Part shown: positions 53,622-62,500 of the stretch, piece after piece | Numbering within the stretch: the first letter of the stretch is position 1 | How the letters are laid out: each line of letters begins with the position of its first letter | Assembly: GCA_006247105.1 (NCBI GenBank) | Contig: CM016927.1 | Span: 682,001-746,000, forward strand | Length of the DNA: 64,000 bases | Reading direction: 5' to 3' | From: Giardia muris | Lineage: Eukaryota; Fornicata; Diplomonadida; Hexamitidae | Program-made: the position numbers and the translations under genes | The notes under the pieces: generated by a model | What the model was told of the DNA's origin: nothing | The model's database searches: none | The model's input: the letters and a program-made list of their open reading frames with translations, nothing else

Positions 53622-55377
53622 TTGATTTTCTTTGGGCGGTGTCCGCTATATGACCCATCAGCGGGAAGGCTATTACATCGCGAATATTGGAGCTATTTGT
53701 CAGAAGCATGATCAGTCTATCAATACCGATACCAATCCCCCCGGTGGGGGGGAGACCATAATCGAGGCACTTGCAAAAGTCTTCGTCATATTCCATAGCC
53801 TCAAGATCCCCAGAACTCTTATCCCGCGCCTGGGCCTGGAAGTTATCGCGCTGGATAATAGAGTTGTTCAGCTCGGTGTAAGCATTCGATATTTCGAAGC
53901 AGCTGATGAAGACCTCGAACCTCTCTGTGAGCTCTGGCTTCGAGCGATGAGGCTTGGCCAGGGGAGACATCAGGATCGGGTGATCCATCAGGAAAATCGG
54001 ATTGGGGGTGAGGGTTTCGAGGTAGACTTCGACGAGCTTGTCGATCAGGCGAGCTGTGGTATGCGGGGGAGTGCACTCGATCTTCTTCTCTGCTAGTAGC
54101 CTCAGAAGGAAGGAATTGCACTCGGGGGAGTCAAGAGGACGTGGGAGGGTAACAGATAGGATCCTCTCCAGCTCGTCGATTATGGAGACACGCTTCCAGG
54201 GCCTCGCGAAGTCTATATCATAGTCCTCTCCACGGTGCGAACGGAAGTGGATCTTATAGTGGTTCTTCGCATCTGGGAGCCGAACGCCGTTGAAGGTTAT
54301 GTTGTACCAGCGGACCAGCTCCGAGATGAGCTCCTCAATGAGGTCGCACATGTCGTACAGGTCCCAGTACGCCGCGTACGCCTCCATCATCGTGAACTCC
54401 GGGGAGTGCGTCTGGTCGGCACTCTCATTGCGGAAGTTCTTGTTGATCTCGAAGACACGATCGAGGCCCCCGACGACGAGGCGCTTGAGGAAGAGCTCGG
54501 GTGCTATACGCAGGTAGATGTCCTGTCCAAGGTCATTAGAGTGGCAGACGAAGGGCTGTGCTGACGCCCCTCCATGAATGGTCTGAAGCATCGGAGTCTC
54601 GACCTCGATGAAGTCCTTGCGGTCGAGCATGAACTTGCGGATGAAGGAGATGATCTTCGAACGGCGAAGAATCGTATCTCCTGTCCCATTGACAATGAAA
54701 TCGAGGTATCGCTGGCGGAACCGCACATCGGGGTCCTGGAGCGCACGTGGGCCGTTGGGCAGCATACGAAGGCACGGACTCAGGAGAACGAGGTCGAGTG
54801 GGATAATTGACAGCTCCCCACGCTTCGTCGCCGTCGGATACCCACGAGCCCCAACGATGTCACCCCGGCGAAGAGTTGAGTGCACAAGCCCCCAATCGAA
54901 ACGGATCTGAAGGCGTGGATCGTTAGCCTCAAGGTTTGAGCCCCCGTCCTCCTTAGTGTCTGTAAGGTGCTGCGCATAGAGTTGAACTGTCACGCCCTCG
55001 CCCCCAATGGTATAGAACACGAGGTGAGCCCCAGCACCTCGAATACTCATGATGCGACCAGCAATAGAGACCTCCTGGCTGAAGTCTATCTCCTCAGGGG
55101 CAAGGCCTCCGTACGCCTTGCGGAACGCTGGGAGGGTCAGATCGACCGCGAACTTGTGCGGCCACGCATTTAGGACGCCCGTGTCGCGGAGCTTGATGAG
55201 TTCCACACTGCGGTTCTCGAAGTACTTCGATGGGTCGACCTTCTCGTCGCTAGCCCGCTCACGTGCCCGCTCCTCCCGCTCCCGCTCCTTCTCACGCTGC
55301 TTCTGGCGCTTCTTTAGCTCGTTCTTTGAGACGTGCTCGCCAGTCACGGGGTCCAAGTGAAGAGTAACCTCCGACAT
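53617..55377 (-). CDS. KARS: Lysyl-tRNA synthetase, class II
   Basis: The 586-residue enzyme charges tRNA-Lys in the cytosol. A basic N-terminal helix (KKRQKQREKEREREERARER) typical of eukaryotic LysRS is followed by the OB-fold anticodon-binding domain (about 100-210, with VSIAGRIMSIRGAGAHLVFY). The class II catalytic core comes next: motif 1 around RQRYLDFIVN, motif 2 with KNFRNE and HSPEFTMMEAY, and motif 3 GGIGIGIDRLIMLLTN near the end. Length matches the family. ATG 55377 follows GTAGATCGAAAA. It is divergent from the ankyrin gene at 55469. Confidence 0.97.
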   Translation of the reverse strand: MSEVTLHLDPVTGEHVSKNELKKRQKQREKEREREERARERASDEKVDPSKYFENRSVELIKLRDTGVLNAWPHKFAVDLTLPAFRKAYGGLAPEEIDFSQEVSIAGRIMSIRGAGAHLVFYTIGGEGVTVQLYAQHLTDTKEDGGSNLEANDPRLQIRFDWGLVHSTLRRGDIVGARGYPTATKRGELSIIPLDLVLLSPCLRMLPNGPRALQDPDVRFRQRYLDFIVNGTGDTILRRSKIISFIRKFMLDRKDFIEVETPMLQTIHGGASAQPFVCHSNDLGQDIYLRIAPELFLKRLVVGGLDRVFEINKNFRNESADQTHSPEFTMMEAYAAYWDLYDMCDLIEELISELVRWYNITFNGVRLPDAKNHYKIHFRSHRGEDYDIDFARPWKRVSIIDELERILSVTLPRPLDSPECNSFLLRLLAEKKIECTPPHTTARLIDKLVEVYLETLTPNPIFLMDHPILMSPLAKPHRSKPELTERFEVFISCFEISNAYTELNNSIIQRDNFQAQARDKSSGDLEAMEYDEDFCKCLDYGLPPTGGIGIGIDRLIMLLTNSSNIRDVIAFPLMGHIADTAQRKSK

Positions 55378-55468
55378 TTTTCGATCTACCTTCTTCTAGT
55401 CTTTGCTTCTAGGAGACTAGGCGGGGTCCAGGAGGAGAGATGGAAAGAGTCCGAAAGGGAGGTTAAAA

Positions 55469-58400
55469 ATGGATGTAGCGTGGCTCGACGCGGCGCTCCG
55501 AGGAGACGTCACGTGGATCGAGGCCCATGCGGACCAGTTGGCGGGGACACGTGACGAGAATGGAGAGACGGCGCTGATGCTCGCGACTCGACGCTCAGAC
55601 ATCCCACTTATTCAGGCCTTGATCGGACGAGAGGCGAGGCTTCAGAATGACGAGGGCTGCACGGCATTGATGCTTGCTGCCCTCGCAGACAACGGACGGG
55701 CTTGCGCAATCCTTGCCCCACATGAGGCAGATGTAGTCCTCGCCGACGGGCGTGATGCACTCATTCTCGCCGCTCAGGTCGGGAACCTTGACGCGATCCA
55801 CGAGCTAGTCCAAGTCTGCTGCCTCATCCACGATTGTAACCAACTGACCGCGCTGGATCATAGCACGAACGAGGGCCATCTCGATAGTGTTAGACTTATA
55901 GTTCGGGCGTACGACATCACCCCAGAGGAGCTCGAGTACTGCATCATCATCGCCGACGAACGGAACTATACCGCGATCTCAACGTACCTGCATCAAGTAC
56001 TGAGCGGAGAGGCTCCTAACGATCAGTCGGTCTTTGTCTCAAATATGGCCAATGATACGCTGGAGAGCGGGTCTGCGATGCCCACCCCCGTCGGGATTGG
56101 GCAAGAGGCGTTACCCGAGCAGCTTACGAACAGCTTCGCGAATGGGGCGAGCCGTGCTCGGCTCCTCCGCTTCATTGACGAACTTCAGGCGGAGATCGAC
56201 GCCCTGCGAGAGGAGAACGCGGCCCAGCGTCAGCAGCTGATGCGACTGATAGATTCTGGGATGCCCGCTACTCCTAGCACTCACAACAATAGCATCTGCG
56301 CCCACCGACGGATGCTTGACGAGATCTGTGCCGACACAACCATTGGCGATGATGCAGACTCTCCCTCAGGCGTTACTCGCCCCCCCGACAATCCCTTTGC
56401 ACTTCGCCCCCCGCAATCTGCAGAAGCGTTACTTGCACAGAAGGATGACGAGATCCGAATGCTTAAGGCAATCAATGACGAGCTACGCCTCACCCTGCAA
56501 GAGACTAGCTTCGCCGCGATGTACGCCTACCGGCACAGTGAGAGTAGCGACCGTACCGTGGAGCTCAGCGGTAGAGCTAGTGATCCGCAGCGGTCGCCTG
56601 GTGTCAATCTCTCGTCCCGTATATCCGAGCTCGATTCTCCATCGCGATTTACCCGAGGTGACATTCGTGAGGGCTCAACTACCGGAGAGGCAGGAATGTA
56701 TCGGATACCCTATCCAGGTGCTCCCCAGGCAGGGAGTGCAGCGACGCCCGTTCTGGATCAGAACCTTCCCGTTACTGCCCTTTCGGTCGTTTCCCAGGCA
56801 TCAAGTTCGTCTTTGCGACCAAATACTACTGCAAAAGGAAGGCTCACCGCTAGCGGGGTTCGACGCTCGACCCATGGATTCAACACAGAGCTTTCTCTGA
56901 AGCTGACGCAAGTCCCGCCGCTTCTGAGTGCTTCCTTCGGAGGTGTATGCACCGTTAGTACACCATCGACGCGGGCCATCGGGGACTCGATTCAGGGCGC
57001 CTCAGGGATTGTCTCGACTCCCCAAGCTTTTAGCACTGTGTCGAAGCGCGTCTTACCCTCACGGACACCACGACGTTCATTGAGTACTCATAACCGGCCG
57101 GAGCCGCGTCTTCGAATGGGTATGGGACTGGAACGGCATTCATCTCGAGAGGATGAGATCGCTGTTGCTACTGATAACCAAAGCTGGGATCATCTTGAGC
57201 ACCGGAGGGTCTCTCACCTGGCGGAGCCTTCTATCATTGCACCTACCCAGGAGGACTTTGATGGTGATAGAAGTGCACCAGAAGTCTTCATTCAGAATGA
57301 CTATTCGAGCCTGCTTCGAGGAAAAGAGGAGGAGCTCGAACGGCTCCGGAACCTACTTCAAGATCACTCCTCGCTGTTGCAAAGTATATGCTATGACCTA
57401 GACGTTCGGTCCTACATACATTACGTCAACACCTCACAGCCCGCCTCGACCGTCAGTTTCCTTCGAATGTCCCAAGGATCGGTTGGAAATACGTCGCTCC
57501 AGGGCCGCTTCTTCGCTCAGTTCGCGGGGAACTCCCAGATCGCAGACTACCCAACTCCTGGACAAGTCAATCTGCCCCTCAACGAATTCGATCCTCTAGA
57601 GCTACCGCTATCTTCTGAGGCTGTCGATTCATTACTTTCGGAGGGTGGCTTGGAGAAGTACGCCACGAGCCTTCGTGCTGATTACTCTGGCCCGAATGGT
57701 TTCGACCTTGGCCGCATCCTTCGAGATCTTACCATGTTGAAGTATTCTACCAGTCCTCGTCAAAGCCCTGTGACAACCTTTACGGAGGCAAGATCTATCG
57801 TTCATGAACTCGCCCCAACACCTAACGGAGAAGCAACTGCGAAAACCGTCTTGACTCCTTACAGTGCAGGGGCTCTTCTTATGAACCTTTCGCCAAAGCG
57901 AGCGGCCGTGACGACACGCTGCGTGACCCCTCTGATGTCTGCGGTCTGTGCTCGCTCGCTTGACGACGTTCGTGCAAACCTTCACTACGCAGGAAGACGG
58001 AACGAGGCGGGCGAGACCGCTCTAATGATGGCCGTGGAACTCGCCTTCACAGAAGCTGTCTCCTTACTCATCGAAAAGGAGGCCGGTGTCGTCTCTAAAC
58101 AGGGGACTACCGCTTTGATGATAGCTATTCAGATGAATAATCTGTCAGTAGCAAAGCTCCTACGCAAGGCCGAGGGCTTGCCAACGGACCGTCTCAATGG
58201 TCGCGATGGAATGACTACTGAGCTCATGCTTGCAGCAGAGGCAAATGATATCGTCGGTGTCTTCTGCTATCTTGATTCACAGGTCCGAATGGTCGATGCC
58301 TATGGTCGCACTGCCCTTTGGTATGCTGCCTCTGCTGCTCGTTTCGAGGCTGCCCGCCTCCTATATAAACGTGAAGCGGGAGTCGTCGGTCATCGGGGAG

Positions 58401-58699
58401 AAACGGCATTGATGATCGCCGCATGTGTAGGGAGTGGTTCGATCGTACGACTTCTTGCTCATAGAGAAGCCCAGAATGTTGGCCTCTGCGAGCCAAATAT
58501 CGGAGAACCTCACACCGCATTGATGTGTGCCGCATACAACGGTCACGTTGCGTGTGCGCAGATCCTGACGCCTCTTGAGCACGCCATCCTGACTCCCTCT
58601 GGTCGGGGAGCCCTCGAGTTTGCCGCAGCTCCTCGTCCAACGGTTCCAGAGGCAGTTAGGAACGAGATTATTGCGCTAATTCAGAGCTTCTCCGAGTGA
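55469..58699 (+). CDS. Ankyrin-coiled coil-ankyrin protein (protein 21.1 type)
   Basis: ATG 55469 follows AGGTTAAAA and gives 1076 residues. The N-terminus MDVAWLDAALRGDVTWIEA matches the family cap, and four to five ankyrin repeats fill about 15-185. The middle is mostly Ser/Thr/Pro-rich with only short coiled-coil pieces (about 225-260, 320-350 and 610-645), unlike the long coils of the other members. The C-terminal ankyrin block (about 819-1070) aligns closely with those at 5249 and 8797: TPLMSAV, HYAGRRNEAGETALMMAV, LLRKAEGL, TELMLAAEANDIVGV. The three are clear paralogues although one lies about 45 kb away. Its last 32 bases overlap the convergent dehydrogenase gene. Confidence 0.87.
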   Translation: MDVAWLDAALRGDVTWIEAHADQLAGTRDENGETALMLATRRSDIPLIQALIGREARLQNDEGCTALMLAALADNGRACAILAPHEADVVLADGRDALILAAQVGNLDAIHELVQVCCLIHDCNQLTALDHSTNEGHLDSVRLIVRAYDITPEELEYCIIIADERNYTAISTYLHQVLSGEAPNDQSVFVSNMANDTLESGSAMPTPVGIGQEALPEQLTNSFANGASRARLLRFIDELQAEIDALREENAAQRQQLMRLIDSGMPATPSTHNNSICAHRRMLDEICADTTIGDDADSPSGVTRPPDNPFALRPPQSAEALLAQKDDEIRMLKAINDELRLTLQETSFAAMYAYRHSESSDRTVELSGRASDPQRSPGVNLSSRISELDSPSRFTRGDIREGSTTGEAGMYRIPYPGAPQAGSAATPVLDQNLPVTALSVVSQASSSSLRPNTTAKGRLTASGVRRSTHGFNTELSLKLTQVPPLLSASFGGVCTVSTPSTRAIGDSIQGASGIVSTPQAFSTVSKRVLPSRTPRRSLSTHNRPEPRLRMGMGLERHSSREDEIAVATDNQSWDHLEHRRVSHLAEPSIIAPTQEDFDGDRSAPEVFIQNDYSSLLRGKEEELERLRNLLQDHSSLLQSICYDLDVRSYIHYVNTSQPASTVSFLRMSQGSVGNTSLQGRFFAQFAGNSQIADYPTPGQVNLPLNEFDPLELPLSSEAVDSLLSEGGLEKYATSLRADYSGPNGFDLGRILRDLTMLKYSTSPRQSPVTTFTEARSIVHELAPTPNGEATAKTVLTPYSAGALLMNLSPKRAAVTTRCVTPLMSAVCARSLDDVRANLHYAGRRNEAGETALMMAVELAFTEAVSLLIEKEAGVVSKQGTTALMIAIQMNNLSVAKLLRKAEGLPTDRLNGRDGMTTELMLAAEANDIVGVFCYLDSQVRMVDAYGRTALWYAASAARFEAARLLYKREAGVVGHRGETALMIAACVGSGSIVRLLAHREAQNVGLCEPNIGEPHTALMCAAYNGHVACAQILTPLEHAILTPSGRGALEFAAAPRPTVPEAVRNEIIALIQSFSE

Positions 58700-59579
58700 G
58701 TCGGTGAGGGAAGCTAAGCACATGGCAGACGAGGCTCTTTGGGACGAGAGCATGAAGGAGGACAGTGGCATATGCGGTGGGTCCAGTATGGACATGGCAG
58801 CAAAGGCCCAGGTACCTTGTGATGACACGAACGACATCAGCAGGTGTGCTAGAAAGAAGCCAGGTATGGCCGAGGCGACGTGAGCTCGGAAGCTTATCCA
58901 TGTGCATTTCAGGCCTACGGAAGAAACCTGATCCACGGATAGTCCCTGGATGCACCGCCAGAATGTCAATCCCGAGACTAGCCCCTTCTATGTAAAGCGC
59001 CGAGGCAAGAGCACTTATCGCCGCTTTTGTCGTATGATAAAGGGCAAAGTGAGGACCAGGATGAAGGGCTAGACAGGACGATATGAATACCATGGCCGAG
59101 CGATCTCCCCTCTTCCCACGCTGTGCAAACCCCTTGTAAAAGTAGTCACTTAGCTCAATCGGAAGGACAAGGTTGCAATTGATGAGCGAGCGTTTGTGCG
59201 CCAAGGTAGTCTCCTCGAAGCGACAGAACTCCCCGTATCCTGCAACGTGCGCGACAAACCCTATCTCCAGTTGATCAATGCCATGCTGTTTCAAGAAGGC
59301 ACTGAAGCGCTCGGCAAAGGGAGTTGTTTCGGAACCATCAAGGTTATATGATAGTCCAAGAACGCTGGGCGTTGTATGCCCATCACCTGCACTACGGCTG
59401 ATCGAGATGATACGGAAACCTTGTTTAATAAGCTCATCACAAAGCGCTTGACCGACGCCTCCAGTAGCACCGGTCACGACCGCATACCTCGAGGCGTAAC
59501 GCCTTCGAAGGTCAAGACGGCGGCGGTGCACGAAGAAGGCGGCGACGCCAAGTATGCTCAGAACTGAGATAAAGAACAT
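58668..59579 (-). CDS. Membrane-anchored short-chain dehydrogenase/reductase (SDR)
   Basis: ATG 59579 gives 303 residues. The first 18 residues are hydrophobic and followed by RRRLDLRRR, which predicts an ER membrane anchor. The Rossmann NAD(P)-binding motif TGATGGVG is at about 36-43. The SDR active site has ISS (about 167-169) and YHTTK (Tyr181, Lys185), with a supporting Asn near 135. This layout resembles 3-ketoacyl-CoA reductases of fatty-acid elongation and 3-ketodihydrosphingosine reductases, both ER enzymes; the substrate cannot be set by eye. The usual NNAG after the cofactor motif reads HVAGYG. Only 14 bp separate its ATG from the divergent gene. Confidence 0.85.
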   Translation of the reverse strand: MFFISVLSILGVAAFFVHRRRLDLRRRYASRYAVVTGATGGVGQALCDELIKQGFRIISISRSAGDGHTTPSVLGLSYNLDGSETTPFAERFSAFLKQHGIDQLEIGFVAHVAGYGEFCRFEETTLAHKRSLINCNLVLPIELSDYFYKGFAQRGKRGDRSAMVFISSCLALHPGPHFALYHTTKAAISALASALYIEGASLGIDILAVHPGTIRGSGFFRRPEMHMDKLPSSRRLGHTWLLSSTPADVVRVITRYLGLCCHVHTGPTAYATVLLHALVPKSLVCHVLSFPHRLTRRSSELAQ

Positions 59580-59593
59580 CACCTAGAAGAAAA
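59580..59593. promoter_or_regulatory. 14-bp bidirectional promoter/5' flank
   Basis: The two divergent ATGs (59579 minus, 59594 plus) are separated by 14 bases, ACCTAGAAGAAAA read to the right plus the first C. It supplies an A-run for the plus-strand gene and leaves almost no room for separate promoters. Confidence 0.65.
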
Positions 59594-62500
59594 ATGAAGG
59601 TCAGACCCCCTGATATTCCACACCTTTCTCCGCTTCACCCCTCGGAGAACAGTGGCTTCTATTCCGCGCTTGCTGGCGTCACAGGCCATCTTCCCTCGGC
59701 GATGCAGATCCCCCTCCAGGATGTCATCTCGGATATTTCCGCCAAGCGACAGCTTCTCGACTACCAGCAGCTCCAGCACAACCCGGCCGTCTCCAGCGAT
59801 GTCCTCTCACTTCTCAGTGTTCTTATTGAGTCAATCCCCTGGAGACACGAGGTCGTCATAATGGCTGTCGGAAGTGCGCCTCTCAAATGGCGCACCGACC
59901 GTAGTGTCACTTTTAGCCTAGCGCACCCTGTACTCGACTTTGTCTGCTGCCTGTACAACTCTGTCGTCCTATATTACGATCTAGCCAGGGCGCAAACGGA
60001 CGCCGCGCTGATGGCATGCTATCTACTACAGGCCGCGATGCTTATCGACGTGGTCATTGGAAAGGCGTCCCAGTATCTGACGTTTCTGAAGGCCTTTCCG
60101 ATCAATCGCGATGCCTTCGAGATGCTGAGCCTTTACTCACGCACACTCGCACTCGACCTATTGGCAACGACCCCGACGGCTTCTACAGATCCGATGATGA
60201 TAGCCCTTTATAAAGGGCAGGCCAGCAAGTTCTACAAAAGCATAGCGACCAATAGTGCCGCCCAGCGTGGCCTCCTCTGTTTCAACAGCGGCATCATCGA
60301 TGTCTCCGCCCTTCGCAGCGACCTCCTCTACGTTGAGTTGGCAGTTGACCACTGCACTCCCGACCGGACCAAGAATTTCATAGAGGAGAACTACACCTGG
60401 GCCATCTTTTGCTGTAAGACGCTCGCCACAAACGAGCTTGTCCGTTCGGACCCTCAATTGGATAGGATGGTTGCAGAAGCGTCGAGGCGCATTGCCACCT
60501 TCCTCATCACTCCTTCAAGCTGTGGAGAGCATCGCTTTTCGAATTTGACTCTCAACCCCGAGCAGATAGAGGCTCTCCACTCCCTTGCCACACTGCAGGA
60601 TATTTTTATCGGAATCAAGCCGATCCAATCAGAAGTTTGTTCTCTTGCCGCCAGCGAGATCTTCGATGAGAAAGCCCGTCCAGGCGTCTCGCCCGATGAC
60701 GTCCGCACCATCTACGAGCGCCTCGTGCCGTTCCTAATGATTGACAACAGCAACACGAGGTATGCTCTCTATCAGGGCATTTCCGATATGCACAATATTT
60801 GCGAGCAGTATTGCACGACTCCCACGGTCCCCATGCCTCTGTCTTCTAGTTTCTTCAACAGGCCCTTCGCAGAACAGGTCATAGACCGTTACGAAAATGT
60901 TATCGAGCAGAAGGATATCGAGCTCGAGCGCCTCCGCGAAATGTGTATGAATCTTCCGCATCAGGAGGAAATTGATGAGATCCGAGCGCTTGTCCGCGGT
61001 AAGAAAGCGGTCAGAGCTGAGGATCCGCTCCCACTTCAGCTTTCAACCCTTCTTCATGAGAAGGACCGCGAGATCCAGCGTCTGAAGCACAACATCATGG
61101 CGCTGTCTCCAAGATTACAAAGCCCCGCTTCAAGCATGAGCGAAGCCTCTGGGATCGCTCCATCTAAAGGCATCACTGCTGATTCCACAGAACTCACCTC
61201 CCTGCGCGCTGATCTCGATCTTATCAGACGTGAAGTAGATAAGTACGCACCCTGGACAAGGGGTCCATTGCATTTCCGCGTCGCGGCAGCCCAAAAGGCC
61301 CAGGCGGAGACGATCGCAGATAAGGACCGAGAGCTGACAAATCTTCGTTCAGCCCTCGTGAAGAGCGAAGATCCTGCCGAGGGCAACCGTCTGCGCGCAC
61401 TTGCTCAGCAGCTCGGAGCGCGTGACCAGGAACTTGCCGCCCTCCGTAGGGAACTCGCTGTCGAGCGCGCCGCGAATGAGGCGGAGTCAGCCCTACGTGG
61501 CTCGATCAACCGTGTACGCACTCCTCAGGAGACTGGGGATGAAGAACTCGAGCAGCTCCGGATAGCCGAGATCGAGATGGCAGCAGACAATGCCCGTCTG
61601 AGTGACAAGGTGGAACAACTCCAGACTGAGAACAAGAACCTTCGGGATGCTCTCTCAGCAATTGAATCAGGACACCAGGGCGATCTAGTAGAGGTCTTCG
61701 CTCGCCTGAACGCTCAGATCAAGGACAACGAGGCTCTCGCACGTCGTCTTCGTGAGACATCCACTGCGACTGCTGACATTGCTGCAGACCTGGATGAGGA
61801 CCTTCACGACCTTCCCGAGTTCGAGAACCCAGATGTTAGTGCCGAGCGCGCCAATGAGCTGGCCCGTCTCCGCCAGGAGCGCAACGCGATCCGTCAGCTT
61901 CTTGACAAGCAGGCACCGAACGCCCAGAATCCCAACGCTCTCCCAGCTCGTGTCGCCGCCCTTGCAGCAGCCCAAAAGGCCCAGGCGGAGACGATCGCAG
62001 ATAAGGACCGAGAGCTGACAAATCTTCGTTCAGCCCTCGTGAAGAGCGAAGATCCTGCCGAGGGCAACCGTCTGCGCGCACTTGCTCAGCAGCTCGGAGC
62101 GCGTGACCAGGAACTTGCCGCCCTCCGTAGGGAACTCGCTGTCGAGCGCGCCGCGAATGAGGCGGAGTCAGCCCTACGTGGCTCGATCAACCGTGTACGC
62201 ACTCCTCAGGAGACTGGGGATGAAGAACTCGAGCAGCTCCGGATAGCCGAGATCGAGATGGCAGCAGACAATGCCCGTCTGAGTGACAAGGTGGAACAAC
62301 TCCAGACTGAGAACAAGAACCTTCGGGATGCTCTCTCAGCAATTGAATCAGGACACCAGGGCGATCTAGTAGAGGTCTTCGCTCGCCTGAACGCTCAGAT
62401 CAAGGACAACGAGGCTCTCGCACGTCGTCTTCGTGAGACATCCACTGCGACTGCTGACATTGCTGCAGACCTGGATGAGGACCTTCACGACCTTCCCGAG

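Noticed and set aside
52899..53711. 270-codon plus-strand frame opposite beta-tubulin
   Set aside because: It is the antisense of the highly conserved tubulin codons, a common artefact of strong codon bias.
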